NCBI RefSeq assembly: GCF_021650975.2
Contig: NZ_CP091285.1
Coordinates: forward strand, 2,604,001-2,668,000
Length of the DNA: 64,000 nt
DNA from: Flavobacterium jumunjinense
Lineage (GTDB): Bacteria > Bacteroidota > Bacteroidia > Flavobacteriales > Flavobacteriaceae
Direction of reading: 5' to 3'
Every line of letters begins with the position of its first letter. The stretch's first letter is position 1. Of the stretch, positions 49,924 to 60,042 are shown piece after piece. Both the position numbers and the translations under genes were made by a program. The notes beneath the pieces are model-generated. The model had not been told where the DNA came from. It did no database searches and saw nothing but the letters and a program-made list of their open reading frames with translations.

Positions 49924-51786
49924 ATGTCCAGTATAATACAGTTATTACCTGACCATGTTGCGAACCAAATTGCGGCTGGTGAGGTTGTTCAAAGACCTGC
50001 TTCAGTTGTAAAAGAATTGCTTGAAAATGCTATCGATGCGAGAGCAAATGATATTAAATTGATTGTTAAAGATGCAGGTAAAACATTAATTCAAGTAATC
50101 GATAATGGTGTTGGAATGAGTGTGACCGATGCACGTATGTGTTTCGAACGTCATGCTACTTCAAAGATTCGTTTAGCGGAAGATTTATTCGAATTAAGTA
50201 CAAAAGGCTTTCGTGGAGAAGCTTTGGCTTCTATAGCAGCTATTGCGCATGTAGAATTAAAAACGAAACAAGATCAAGAAGAATTAGGACATCACATTAT
50301 TATTGAGGGAAGTAAATTCGTTTCGCAAGAAGTTGCGGTTTTGCCAAAAGGAACCTCTTTCTTAGTAAAAAATTTATTTTTTAATATTCCAGCCCGAAGA
50401 AACTTCTTGAAATCGGAAACTGTTGAAATGCGTCATATTTTTGATGAATTTCAACGTGTAGCATTAGCACATCCAAATATTTATTTTACGTTGATTCATA
50501 ATGGAAGTGAAACGTATAATTTGCCTTCATCAAACTATAGACAAAGAATTGTAAATCTACTTGGTGGGAAAACGAATGAAAAGTTAGTACCGGTAACAGA
50601 GGATACAGAAATTGTTAAAATTAGTGGCTTTGTTGGGAAACCAGAATATGCTAAGAAAAGTAGAAGTGAACAATTTTTCTTTGTGAATGATCGCTTCATT
50701 AAAAGTGGTTATTTGCATCATGCAATTATGAATGCTTTTGATGGTTTGTTAAAAGAAGGTAATCAACCTAGCTATTTTCTGTATTTAGAAGTACCTCCAC
50801 ACACTATAGATATTAATATTCATCCAACTAAAACAGAAATTAAGTTTGATGATGAACAAGCATTGTATGCTATTTTACGTTCTGCTGTTAAACATAGTTT
50901 AGGGCAGTTCAATGTGGCTCCTGTTCTTGATTTTGAACGGGATCCTAATTTAGATACGCCCTACGAATATAAAAACAAAGATTCCCATTCACCAACCATA
51001 CAGGTTAATGCGAATTATAATCCTTTTGCTGATGAAAAGCCAGTTAAAAGTGGAGGAAATTCCTATGCGTCAAGTGGAAATTATACTAAAAAAGAAACAG
51101 CAAACTCTTGGGAAAGTTTATATGTAGATTTACGAAAAGATACTGCTGAGGTTGAAAGTATTTCATTCGAAAGTGAAGAAGTTACGGGATCTTTTTTTGA
51201 AAGTAAAGAGGTAGAAACGACAACGTCAAGAACCTATCAAATACATAAAAAATATATTGTTAGTTCTATTAAATCGGGAATGCTAGTAATCGATCAAAAC
51301 AAAGCACATCAGCGTATTTTATATGAACAATATTTAATTAATATAACAGTAAAACATGCTTCAAGTCAGCAGTTATTGTTTCCGTTAGAGTTATATTTTT
51401 CAAGAGAAGAAATTCTCTTCATAAAAGAATTACAACCTTCTTTAGAAAATACAGGATTTGTTTTTGATGAAATAAAGGAGGATAGTATTCAAATTGGAGG
51501 TATTCCAGTTTCTATTCAGGAAAGTGAAGTGAGTATTTTATTGGAAGAGTTGATAAACGGATTGCAAAACGATATTCCGGAAACGACTTTTTCATTAAAT
51601 GACGGAATAGCAAAAACGATGGCGAAAAGTTTAGCTGTTAAAACAGGAAGTTATTTAACAGAAATGGAACAAGAGAATTTAGTAAACGGATTATTTGCCT
51701 GTAAAGATCCAAATGTTTCACCATTTAATAAACCTACCTTTATCACTATTAGTGTTGAAGATTTAGATAAAAAATTTGCATTATGA
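49924..51786 (+). CDS. mutL: DNA mismatch repair protein MutL
   Basis: 620 aa. The GHKL ATPase motifs are complete: ELLENAIDARA, DNGVGM, TKGFRGEALASI, GTSFLVKNLF. The C-terminal dimerisation domain contains QNKAHQRILYE and CKDPNVSPFNKP. The linker (about 355-430) is long and low-complexity, as usual. It couples MutS recognition to strand removal. Confidence 0.95.
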   Translation: MSSIIQLLPDHVANQIAAGEVVQRPASVVKELLENAIDARANDIKLIVKDAGKTLIQVIDNGVGMSVTDARMCFERHATSKIRLAEDLFELSTKGFRGEALASIAAIAHVELKTKQDQEELGHHIIIEGSKFVSQEVAVLPKGTSFLVKNLFFNIPARRNFLKSETVEMRHIFDEFQRVALAHPNIYFTLIHNGSETYNLPSSNYRQRIVNLLGGKTNEKLVPVTEDTEIVKISGFVGKPEYAKKSRSEQFFFVNDRFIKSGYLHHAIMNAFDGLLKEGNQPSYFLYLEVPPHTIDINIHPTKTEIKFDDEQALYAILRSAVKHSLGQFNVAPVLDFERDPNLDTPYEYKNKDSHSPTIQVNANYNPFADEKPVKSGGNSYASSGNYTKKETANSWESLYVDLRKDTAEVESISFESEEVTGSFFESKEVETTTSRTYQIHKKYIVSSIKSGMLVIDQNKAHQRILYEQYLINITVKHASSQQLLFPLELYFSREEILFIKELQPSLENTGFVFDEIKEDSIQIGGIPVSIQESEVSILLEELINGLQNDIPETTFSLNDGIAKTMAKSLAVKTGSYLTEMEQENLVNGLFACKDPNVSPFNKPTFITISVEDLDKKFAL

Positions 51787-52592
51787 TTAAAATGACAGAC
51801 ATGGTAAAGCACTTGCTTATCATTAATATTATATTTTTTGTTGTAAGTATTGTGTTACCTAACTCAAATGACTTATTGGTTATGCATTATATTGAAAGTG
51901 ATAAATTTCAACTTTGGCAACCTTTAACAAGTATGTTTATGCATGCTGGTCCAATGCATATTTTCTTTAATATGTTTGCTTTGGTTTCTTTTGGTAGTGC
52001 ATTAGAGCAAATGTGGGGAAGTAATAAGTTTTTGTTTTTTTATATTTCATGTGGTTTTGGAGCAACTTTATTACATGTTGGAATTGATTATTTTGAAGTT
52101 CATAATATACTAGGTTCTATTTCTCATTTAAATTTAACTTCGAGTGAGATTCATACATTATTAAATTTAGATTATTCATCTTTGTTTGATGCTGATGGTG
52201 TGATGAAAAATGGAGAGGTTAAGACAATACTCGATAGAGTTAATGCTAATCAAGAAGACTTTAATTATATTTTAGAGGCTTTTTCAAAAACTAGATCTGT
52301 GCTATTAGGAGCTTCAGGAGCTATTTATGGTTTGTTAGTAGCTTTTGCTTTTTTGTATCCAAACGCTGCACTTGGTATTATGTTTATTCCAATTCCTATT
52401 AAAGCAAAATATTTTGTACCAGGTGTGTTAGCGATAGATTTGTTTTTAGGATTGAAAGGGAATGCTCTTTTTGGTAATGGAGGTACAGGAATAGCTCACT
52501 TTGCACATTTAGGTGGTGCTTTAGTCGGTTTTTTAATGATGTGGTTTTGGAAAAAAAATCAATTTGATAAGAACCGTTGGGACAGAAAATAA
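51783..52592 (+). CDS. Rhomboid-family intramembrane protease
   Basis: 269 aa, six-helix rhomboid. FQLWQPLTSMFMHAGPMHIFFNMFALV is helix 2, GASGAIYGLL holds the catalytic Ser, and GIAHFAHLGGALVGFL the catalytic His. A soluble insert (about 105-165) of the non-conserved type lies between helices. The start overlaps mutL by four bases. Confidence 0.9.
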   Translation: MIKMTDMVKHLLIINIIFFVVSIVLPNSNDLLVMHYIESDKFQLWQPLTSMFMHAGPMHIFFNMFALVSFGSALEQMWGSNKFLFFYISCGFGATLLHVGIDYFEVHNILGSISHLNLTSSEIHTLLNLDYSSLFDADGVMKNGEVKTILDRVNANQEDFNYILEAFSKTRSVLLGASGAIYGLLVAFAFLYPNAALGIMFIPIPIKAKYFVPGVLAIDLFLGLKGNALFGNGGTGIAHFAHLGGALVGFLMMWFWKKNQFDKNRWDRK

Positions 52593-52685
52593 TATTTATT
52601 ATTAACGCTGTAATTTGTAACAAGTTTCGATAATGTAGACCAATAGAAGGATAGAAATGCCACATTGATACTAAAAAAAAATATT

Positions 52686-53552
52686 ATGAATATTATTGAA
52701 GACATAAAACAGCAATATAAAACTGGAGGTATTGTTCAAAAAATAATTTTTTTGAACATAGCTGTGTTCTTGCTTTCAATTATTTTTTTCTATTCTTTTC
52801 AAGGAAAATCTTTTGAGTATCCTTTATGGTTAGGCTTATTTTCAGATACAAAACAGTTAATTTTCAGGCCTTGGACATTAGTTTCCTATATGTTTCTTCA
52901 TGGTGGTTTTTTTCATTTGCTTTTTAATTTGATGGTACTTCATTTCTCAGGAAAGCTATTCTTAAGTTATTTTACAGGAAAACAATTTTTAGGAGTATAT
53001 CTTTTAGGTGGTGTTTTCTCTGGGTTGATTTATTTGTTTGCTTTTTATTTGTTAGGAGATTATTCAGTACTAGTTGGGGCAAGTGCAGCCATTATGTCAA
53101 TTCTTATTGCAGTGTCTGTTTATGCACCTTATATGTTGCTTCGTATGCCGTTAATTGGAACGGTGAAGTTATGGCAAGTAGCTGGAGTAATTGTTCTATT
53201 AGATTTAATTCAAGTTCCTTTGAATAATACTGGAGGACATATATCGCATTTAAGTGGCGCTTTGTTTGGTTTCATATTTGTAAAATCATTGCAAAGAGGA
53301 ATTGATTTATCGAAAGGAATTTCTAAAATTCAAGATTTTTTTGAAGGTTTATTAAAACCTAAAGTGAAGACACCATTTAAAAAAGTGCATAAAAACACTA
53401 CAAATTCAAATACAACAACTACTTTTACAAGCCAAACAAGTGAGATTAATCAGAAAAGAATAGACGATATTCTAGATAAGATTAGCAAAACAGGCTACGA
53501 TAGTTTGTCTAAAGAAGAGAAAGAATTTTTATTTAAAGTAGGAAACAGTTGA
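52686..53552 (+). CDS. Rhomboid-family intramembrane protease with C-terminal extension
   Basis: 288 aa from ATG 52,686. FRPWTLVSYMFLHGGFFHLLFNLMVLHFSG, GASAAIMSILIAVSVYAPY (Ser; the usual GxSG reads GASA, so the glycine after Ser is Ala) and GGHISHLSGALFGF (His) are present. A soluble C-terminal domain with DDILDKISKTGYDSLSKEEKEFL (DUF6576-like) follows. It overlaps the next gene through TTGA. Confidence 0.85.
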   Translation: MNIIEDIKQQYKTGGIVQKIIFLNIAVFLLSIIFFYSFQGKSFEYPLWLGLFSDTKQLIFRPWTLVSYMFLHGGFFHLLFNLMVLHFSGKLFLSYFTGKQFLGVYLLGGVFSGLIYLFAFYLLGDYSVLVGASAAIMSILIAVSVYAPYMLLRMPLIGTVKLWQVAGVIVLLDLIQVPLNNTGGHISHLSGALFGFIFVKSLQRGIDLSKGISKIQDFFEGLLKPKVKTPFKKVHKNTTNSNTTTTFTSQTSEINQKRIDDILDKISKTGYDSLSKEEKEFLFKVGNS

Positions 53553-54598
53553 GAGAAGAATCATTATTTAGTAGGTTATTGTTTTTTGTTAATAAGGTTT
53601 TGGCCTTGTTAACTTTCCTTGCTTATATACTGCCATTTCTTGCTCCTAAACTTTTTCCTTTTTTAAGTGTCTTGACTTTATTGTTGCCAATGTTTCTGAT
53701 ATTTAATTTTATATTTTTTATCATTTGGTTATTACAATTAAAACGAAAAGCATTATTATCTGGATTTGTATTGTTAATAGGTATAACCTTTATTAGTAAA
53801 TTATATCGCTTTTCAGATACTAATTTGGAAGTAGAATCGGAAGACTTTACCTTGATGAGTTATAATGTGCGTTTGTTTAATAAATACGAATGGTTGCCAA
53901 ATAAGAAAGTGCCTAGTGATATATCTGATGTAATTCAAAACTATAATCCCGATATATTATGCCTTCAAGAGTATACTCCAAATGAAGAGGTTCGGTTAAG
54001 GAATTTTAGATTTAAAAATGTTGAAGTTGAAGGCGATAAAAATAAATACGGGCAAGCTATTTTTTCTAAATATGAAATCATTAATAGAGGAAAAATAGAT
54101 TTTCCAGATTCTAATAATAATGTAATTTTTGCAGATATCGTAAAGTTTAAAGATACCATTAGAGTGTATAGTATGCATTTACAATCGGTTAAGATTAGTA
54201 CAGATATTCATGAGAAGCTAAATGAAAGCAAATCAAAATTTATCTTTAAAAGAATAAGCGAAGCATTCAAACAACAACAAATGCAATCGGAATTAATCAA
54301 AGAGCATTATTTGGGATGTGCTTATCCTAAAATTATTTGTGGAGACATGAATAATAGTGCTTTTTCCTATGTGTATAGAAATATAAAAGGAGAAATGAGT
54401 GATGCTTTTGAAGAATCTGGATTAGGCTTTGGAAAGTCTTATAATTTTAAATATTACCCTGCACGAATTGATTATGTTTTTGCTGAAAAAACTTTTGAAA
54501 TAAAAGAGTTTATTACAAATAATCAGGTGAAATTAAGCGATCATTTTCCAGTAATAACCAGGCTAAAGATTAAAGAAAAGAAAGAAGACAAAAAATAA
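53549..54598 (+). CDS. Endonuclease/exonuclease/phosphatase-family membrane protein
   Basis: 349 aa with a TTG start overlapping the previous stop (TTGA). Three N-terminal transmembrane helices (about 10-80) precede an EEP domain with LMSYNVRLFNKYEW, ILCLQEYTP (metal-binding Glu), CGDMNNSAFS (Asp, Asn) and LSDHFPVI (Asp-His). It is probably a nuclease or phospholipase-like enzyme that acts outside the membrane. Confidence 0.85.
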   Translation: MREESLFSRLLFFVNKVLALLTFLAYILPFLAPKLFPFLSVLTLLLPMFLIFNFIFFIIWLLQLKRKALLSGFVLLIGITFISKLYRFSDTNLEVESEDFTLMSYNVRLFNKYEWLPNKKVPSDISDVIQNYNPDILCLQEYTPNEEVRLRNFRFKNVEVEGDKNKYGQAIFSKYEIINRGKIDFPDSNNNVIFADIVKFKDTIRVYSMHLQSVKISTDIHEKLNESKSKFIFKRISEAFKQQQMQSELIKEHYLGCAYPKIICGDMNNSAFSYVYRNIKGEMSDAFEESGLGFGKSYNFKYYPARIDYVFAEKTFEIKEFITNNQVKLSDHFPVITRLKIKEKKEDKK

Positions 54599-54604
54599 AT
54601 ATAT

Positions 54605-55216
54605 TTATAATTTTTGCTTCAATAGATAATCTTTTGCATATCTACCTTCGTTAAAAAGTAAATCTAAAATGCTCAAATTTGGAATAAAACCAAATTTGTC
54701 ATCAAAAACCTGAGTATAACTTTCATTTATAAAAGTGTCCTTTTTACCATTTACTAAAGGTCTAAAGTCAGCATAGTCGTTAGATTCCTGAAAGTATTCT
54801 TCGGTCTTAGAAAAAGGCAATTCAATCCCTAAACATTCATTGATAATTTCAAATATCTCAAAATTCAAATCCATCATATAAGTATGTTTCTTTTCGAAAA
54901 CAGGTTGAAGGTCATGTTCAAAGAATTCAAAAAAAGGAGATGTTCTGTATGCTGTTTCAAGAGACTTAAAGTGATTTTTTTGCCAATCAAAAGTTGTGTC
55001 TAGTTTAACGTCTTTATATTTTTGATGTTTTGCATTGCTTCTGTTTACAGGAATGTTTAATAACTGCGCACCATTTGGCCCGTAAATATACATTCGATTA
55101 CGATTTGTTTGCTTCTGAAAATTATCTTCCACTTCAAAAGTTATTGTTTCTGCTTGAAGCATAGCAGCATATTGACTTATTGAAGGAAAATAGGTAGGGT
55201 GTAATATGATATTCAT
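54605..55216 (-). CDS. WbqC-family protein
   Basis: 203 aa. HPTYFPSISQYAAMLQAETITFEV at the N-terminus, then NRMYIYGPNGAQLLNIPV and the C-terminal pattern match WbqC-like proteins, which are linked to surface polysaccharide pathways but have no assigned activity. The gene lies upstream, in genomic order, of the signal peptidase and four-helix genes on the same strand. Confidence 0.75.
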   Translation of the reverse strand: MNIILHPTYFPSISQYAAMLQAETITFEVEDNFQKQTNRNRMYIYGPNGAQLLNIPVNRSNAKHQKYKDVKLDTTFDWQKNHFKSLETAYRTSPFFEFFEHDLQPVFEKKHTYMMDLNFEIFEIINECLGIELPFSKTEEYFQESNDYADFRPLVNGKKDTFINESYTQVFDDKFGFIPNLSILDLLFNEGRYAKDYLLKQKL

Positions 55217-55242
55217 CTTATAGTGTTAAACTGTAAAATTGT

Positions 55243-55620
55243 TTAGTTGTTTTTTGTAAGAATGTATTTTCTTAAAGCATTTAATTTGTTAGATATACTT
55301 TCAATTTTCTTTCTGCATATTATATAATCTTCTTCTGAAAGATAATTTAATTCAAAAGATAAAATGAGCTGATTTAACACTTCCATTGTTGAACTAAATG
55401 ATATAGAAATAAAGTGCGCTTTGTCTTTATCAGATATCCTTGAAGTGCCTTCTGCAATATTTGAACAAATAGAAACCGTTGCTCTTCTTAATTGACTTAT
55501 TAATCCAAACTTTTCTTCTTCAGGAAATTTTTGAGTTAAAGTATAAATTAAAACAGTTAAACTTTTAGATTCAATCCAAATATCTAGTTTTTCAAATGAA
55601 AATATATATATATGAAGCTG
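55243..55620 (-). pseudogene. Four-helix-bundle (S23/IVP-like) gene without a start codon
   Basis: The open frame of 125 codons (FSFEKLDIWIESKSLTVLIY, FGLISQLRRATVSICSNIAEG) matches the four-helix-bundle family often found as 23S rRNA intervening-sequence proteins. No ATG, GTG or TTG occurs before the domain; an in-frame TAA stands at 55,621-55,623. A run of TA dinucleotides (55,603-55,613) at the expected start suggests a slippage change. A related intact gene lies at 57,414-57,776. Confidence 0.6.
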
Positions 55621-55649
55621 TTAATTTAAGAATATAAACAAATCAACAA

Positions 55650-57368
55650 TTAAACATTTTCTTTTGCTTTTTTCTTTTTCTTCCAAAAGTGTTCTCCTAC
55701 AAAATATAATGCCAAAAGGACTAAGAAATATTTAAAAAAGGATTGTGGCTGACCTGTTCCGCTTACAGTTGTAAATAGTCTATCCCAACGAATTCTCCAG
55801 TTTTTAATACCATCATTAATTCCGTCAATACTCATCCAAATGAAAATAGGCTTACCTACAATATGGTCTTCTGGTGTAAATCCAAAATAACGCGCATCTA
55901 ATGAATTATGACGATTGTCTCCCATCATCCAATAGTAGTTTTGTTTAAAAGTATAAGAAGTAGCTACTTGACCGTTAATTCTTATTTCGTCTCCAGTAAC
56001 CATCAATTCGTTACCTTCATATTCACCAATAATTTTTTTGTAGAATGGTAAATTAGTACGATCTAATTTTACTGTTTTTCCAGCTTCAGGAATATAAATT
56101 GGCCCCATGTTGTCACTATTCCAATTGCGATTTGGAGAAGGAGTACCGTCTTTAAAATCTGGGAAAATTCCGTCTTCGTTTGTATGTTTTACATAACGTT
56201 CAATCGATTGAACTCTTGAATCCGATTTCATTTTCGCTGCTTTATCGAAAGTTAAATTTCCGAAAAAGTGATTTTTAGTTATTTTTAAATTTAACTGATT
56301 ATACATGTCCTGTGTTATACTTCCAGTAATAACAGATACGATAGAATCTCTTTCAAATTCTTCTATACCAGCACTTTTTATTAGAAGTTCTTTCACTTCT
56401 GGTCTGTCCCACACTTTGTTTTCTATTTCAAACAAATTAGTGCTTTCTGTAATTTGATAGTCTTTAATAAAACTATCAGAAACTTCTTCTTTGGTTTTAA
56501 TAATATAAAAATACTGTGGCTTTGCTCTTTCTGGTAAAATTGATTCTTTACCATTAATATGCACTATTCCATCAATAATTTGTAAAGTATCTCCAGCAAT
56601 AGCAGTACACCTTTTTACATAGTTTGTTTTCTTGTCAATAGGTTTGTCATAACGTTTGTCTGCTGCTTTATACATGTGATATAGTGTATCTGCTGGCCAG
56701 TTAAAAACGACAATATCATTTCTTTCAATATCTTGAATTGCAGGAAGTCTGAAATAAGGTAATTGTGGAAAAGTAGTATACGATTTTACATGAGCAATAG
56801 GAATTGTATCATGAACCATTGGAGCAGCAACCGTTGTCATTGGAGTTCTTGCACCATAATGAAACTTACTCACAAAAAGGAAATCACCAATTAAAAGTGA
56901 CTTTTCTAATGATGAAGTAGGAATGGTGTAAGGTTGAATGAAATAAGTGTGAACAAACGTTGCAACCACAATTGCAAACGCTAACGAACCAACAGTATCC
57001 ATTGCTTTGGTTGGAGCCTTAAGGTCACGCTTTTCAAAATAAGTAACATCTTGAGTATAGTTTACATATAGGATATAAAACCCTAAGGTAAAAACACCTA
57101 AAAACATATCAGAAGTAGACTTTTTTCCAAAAGTTCGTAATGTTTCAATCCAAATAATTGGAAATAGAAATAAATTGATAATCGGAATAAAAAGCAATAG
57201 CGTCCACCAGGTCGGACGGTTAATGATTTTCATTAAAACAATTGCATTATATATAGGTATAAATGCTTCATGTGCTTTTCTTCCAGCTTTAACGTATAAT
57301 TTCCAAGTTCCCAAACCATGAATAACTTGTACTAATAAGATAAATAATAACCAACCTGTTACTGACAT
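55650..57368 (-). CDS. lepB: Signal peptidase I
   Basis: 572 aa, long as in other Bacteroidetes. Several N-terminal hydrophobic helices are followed by the catalytic Ser in IPTSSLEKSLLIGDF, the Lys region NYVKRCTAIAGDTL, and the C-terminal box YWMMGDNRHNSLDARYFG. A single membrane helix is near the C-terminus. It cleaves export signals. The gene is flanked by two four-helix-bundle genes. Confidence 0.95.
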   Translation of the reverse strand: MSVTGWLLFILLVQVIHGLGTWKLYVKAGRKAHEAFIPIYNAIVLMKIINRPTWWTLLLFIPIINLFLFPIIWIETLRTFGKKSTSDMFLGVFTLGFYILYVNYTQDVTYFEKRDLKAPTKAMDTVGSLAFAIVVATFVHTYFIQPYTIPTSSLEKSLLIGDFLFVSKFHYGARTPMTTVAAPMVHDTIPIAHVKSYTTFPQLPYFRLPAIQDIERNDIVVFNWPADTLYHMYKAADKRYDKPIDKKTNYVKRCTAIAGDTLQIIDGIVHINGKESILPERAKPQYFYIIKTKEEVSDSFIKDYQITESTNLFEIENKVWDRPEVKELLIKSAGIEEFERDSIVSVITGSITQDMYNQLNLKITKNHFFGNLTFDKAAKMKSDSRVQSIERYVKHTNEDGIFPDFKDGTPSPNRNWNSDNMGPIYIPEAGKTVKLDRTNLPFYKKIIGEYEGNELMVTGDEIRINGQVATSYTFKQNYYWMMGDNRHNSLDARYFGFTPEDHIVGKPIFIWMSIDGINDGIKNWRIRWDRLFTTVSGTGQPQSFFKYFLVLLALYFVGEHFWKKKKKAKENV

Positions 57369-57413
57369 ATTTGTTTTTTTTAGAATAAAGAAAATAGAGT
57401 AAAGAAAATAGAC

Positions 57414-57776
57414 TCAATTTAGTCCATTTTGAAATGACATCGTCATTCTCTGAAATTCTTCAATTTTGTTGTCTATTTTATTAAATGTTTCTTCTGTTAT
57501 ATGTTTTCTGTGCTTTGCGACAAGCAATTGTGTTGTTAATTCAAATGAAGATCCTAAAGAATAATCTATAAAATTACTAAAAGATTTATTAGTTCTAGCA
57601 GACCCTTCTGCAATATTGCTAGGAATAGATACAGAGCAACGACTAATTTGAGAACTTAAATCATATCTTTCGTGTTTTGGAAAATCAGATAAGATATCAG
57701 AAATGTCATTAGCTATCTCAATTCCTAACTGCCAAATTTTAAGATTCTTGTAATTATGTCTTTTATTAGCACTCAT
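57414..57776 (-). CDS. Four-helix-bundle protein (S23/IVP-like)
   Basis: 120 aa. NYKNLKIWQLGIEIAND, ERYDLSSQISRCSVSIPSNIAEGSARTNKSFSNFIDYSLGSSFEL and helix four are typical. This family is often encoded in 23S rRNA inserts, but free-standing genes are common in Flavobacteria. The function is unclear. It is upstream of lepB on the same strand. Confidence 0.8.
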   Translation of the reverse strand: MSANKRHNYKNLKIWQLGIEIANDISDILSDFPKHERYDLSSQISRCSVSIPSNIAEGSARTNKSFSNFIDYSLGSSFELTTQLLVAKHRKHITEETFNKIDNKIEEFQRMTMSFQNGLN

Positions 57777-57839
57777 TATTAACTACATCTATATCCTCTT
57801 CTCTCTATTCTTTGTTCTCTATTCTTTGTTCTTTGTATT

Positions 57840-58538
57840 CTAAATCCCTAAAACATCTTTCATTGTGTAAACCCCTTTTTTTCCATGCAACCATTCGGTA
57901 GCCACAACAGCACCTAATGCAAAACCTTCTCTAGTATGCGCAGTGTGTTTAATTTCAATTTGATCTACTTCGCTATCATAGAAAACACTATGAGTTCCGG
58001 GTATATTTTCAATACGCTTTGCATCAATGAGTATATTGTCGGAGTCCTTTTTTTCTAATGACCAATTTTTGTAATCCGTATGTTTAATAATTCCGTTTGC
58101 TAAAGAAATGGCAGTTCCACTTGGAGCATCAAGCTTTTGAGTGTGATGAATTTCTTCCATAGAAACGTTATACTGTTTCAAGTTATGCATCATTTTGGCT
58201 AAATATTCATTCAGTTCAAAAAACACATTTACCCCTAAACTAAAATTAGAACCATAAATAAAACTTCCATTTTTTTCATTACACAGCGCTATAATAGTAT
58301 CGTAGTCTTCTAGCCAGCCAGTAGTTCCAGAAATAACAGGAACCCCTTTTTCAAAACATGTAGAAATATTTAAAACAGCACTAGACGGAACGCTAAAATC
58401 TATAGCTACGTCTGCGTGTTCCAATCCTTCAAAACTATCGTTACTTCCTTTTTTTAATACGATTTCATGACCTCTTTCTAAAGCTATTCTTTCAATAACT
58501 TTACCCATTTTTCCGTATCCTAAGAGTGCGATTTTCAT
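57840..58538 (-). CDS. dapB: 4-hydroxy-tetrahydrodipicolinate reductase
   Basis: 232 aa. NADPH-binding GYGKMGKVIE, EEIHHTQKLDAPSGTAI (catalytic His and Lys) and KHTAHTREGFALGAVVA are diagnostic. It acts in lysine and diaminopimelate synthesis. It is a little shorter than the enteric enzyme, as in other Bacteroidetes. Confidence 0.95.
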   Translation of the reverse strand: MKIALLGYGKMGKVIERIALERGHEIVLKKGSNDSFEGLEHADVAIDFSVPSSAVLNISTCFEKGVPVISGTTGWLEDYDTIIALCNEKNGSFIYGSNFSLGVNVFFELNEYLAKMMHNLKQYNVSMEEIHHTQKLDAPSGTAISLANGIIKHTDYKNWSLEKKDSDNILIDAKRIENIPGTHSVFYDSEVDQIEIKHTAHTREGFALGAVVATEWLHGKKGVYTMKDVLGI

Positions 58539-58582
58539 TTAGTATTAGTATGAATTATATAATTATGTTAGCTAAAAATATG

Positions 58583-59143
58583 TTAAAAAATATAGGTAAG
58601 TCTAATTCCAGTTTTGAATTTAAAATCCGTTTCATTTTGATACAGTTCTGGGCGAATAGATAAGTTTTCGTTCACATTAAACTGCATTAAATGGGCATCA
58701 ACATTAGCATCGATAATATTTAAAATATAAATTGCTCCAGTAATTAACGCAGACAAATCACGGTTACGTTGGTGAAACTTTTGTCCACGAATTAAACCGT
58801 CATTAGTTAGATTACCATAAATTGGATGGTCTCCCATTTTAGAAGTACCATCCAATCTCTTTTTATATTCGTCTCTAAAGGCGTGATATTTTTTATTATT
58901 CCATGAGTAGTAATACAAACCAGCTCCTAAACCAGCATATACAACAGGTATTTTCCAATACTTTTTGTTGTAGGCCTGACCTAAACCAGGTAGAATTGCA
59001 GAATAAAAAGCCGCTTTAGCAGGAGCCAAAGGGTTTATAGTATTTTTCACAGTGTCTTTTACAACTATAGAAATTTCTTCCTGAGCAGTAGCATTATAAC
59101 TTATAAATAAGCTAAAAAAGAATAGTGTTACAAACTTTTTCAC
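58583..59143 (-). CDS. DUF5683-family protein
   Basis: 186 aa. The signal peptide (about 1-20) precedes a small domain with NPLAPAKAAFYSAILPGLGQAYNKKYWKIPVVYAGLGAGLYYY, the DUF5683 hallmark. It lies next to parB and dapB, as in many Bacteroidetes. The function is not known. The start overlaps the parB stop by one base. Confidence 0.85.
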   Translation of the reverse strand: MKKFVTLFFFSLFISYNATAQEEISIVVKDTVKNTINPLAPAKAAFYSAILPGLGQAYNKKYWKIPVVYAGLGAGLYYYSWNNKKYHAFRDEYKKRLDGTSKMGDHPIYGNLTNDGLIRGQKFHQRNRDLSALITGAIYILNIIDANVDAHLMQFNVNENLSIRPELYQNETDFKFKTGIRLTYIF

Positions 59144-60039
59144 TAGTTATTAATCAATTTCAAAATACGATTAAAGTCTTCTTCAGAATGAAAAGGAATA
59201 GTAATTTTCCCTTTACCATTTGTTGCTACTTTTACATCTACTTTAGTACCAAAGAAATTAGTGAATACCTTTTTCTCAACTTCATCAATATCGAAATTAC
59301 TATCTTTCGTTTTCACAGTTGATGGTTTCAAGCTATCTTGATACTTCTTAACCAAAGCTTCTGTTTCTCTAACAGAAAGGCTAAGCGTTACCACTTTATG
59401 GTAAATGTCTGACTGAACATCTTGATCTTCAATAGAAATTAAAGCCCTACCATGTCCCATAGATATAAAACCATCACGCATACCTGTTTGGATAATCGGA
59501 TCTAGTTTTAAAAGACGTAAGTAATTCGTAATCGTAGAACGTTTTTTACCAACACGATCACTCAATTCCTCTTGTGTTAGGCTAATTTCGTCAATTAACC
59601 TTTGGTAAGACATTGCAACCTCAATTGGATCTAAATCATGACGTTGAATATTTTCAACCAAAGCCATCACTAAAGATTCGTTGTCGTTTGCAATTCTAAT
59701 ATAAGCAGGGATAGTTTCTAAACCAGCCAACTTAGAAGCACGAAGTCTACGTTCTCCAGAAATTAATTGGAACTTATTAAACTCTAACTTTCTAACTGTA
59801 ATAGGTTGAATTACACCTAATTCTTTAATAGAAGTGGCTAATTCTCGTAACGTTTCCTCATTGAAATTACTTCTCGGTTGAAACGGGTTTATATCAATTG
59901 CATCTAATTCAAGCTCAATAATACTACCAACAACTTTTTCAGCCCCTTTGTCTTCAACCGATTTGATATCGTTCGTCGGGTCTTTTAATAAAGCGGATAA
60001 TCCTCTTCCTAATGCTTGTTTTTTCACTGCTTTCGCCAT
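59143..60039 (-). CDS. parB: Chromosome partitioning protein ParB
   Basis: 298 aa. N-terminal ALGRGLSALLKD, ParB box with IDINPFQPRSNFNEE, GERRLRASKLAGL (CTPase) and the HTH region LTQEELSDRVGKKRSTITNYLRLLKL are clear. It binds parS sites and works with ParA. No parS palindrome was recognised in the window. Confidence 0.95.
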   Translation of the reverse strand: MAKAVKKQALGRGLSALLKDPTNDIKSVEDKGAEKVVGSIIELELDAIDINPFQPRSNFNEETLRELATSIKELGVIQPITVRKLEFNKFQLISGERRLRASKLAGLETIPAYIRIANDNESLVMALVENIQRHDLDPIEVAMSYQRLIDEISLTQEELSDRVGKKRSTITNYLRLLKLDPIIQTGMRDGFISMGHGRALISIEDQDVQSDIYHKVVTLSLSVRETEALVKKYQDSLKPSTVKTKDSNFDIDEVEKKVFTNFFGTKVDVKVATNGKGKITIPFHSEEDFNRILKLINN

Positions 60040-60042
60040 TTT

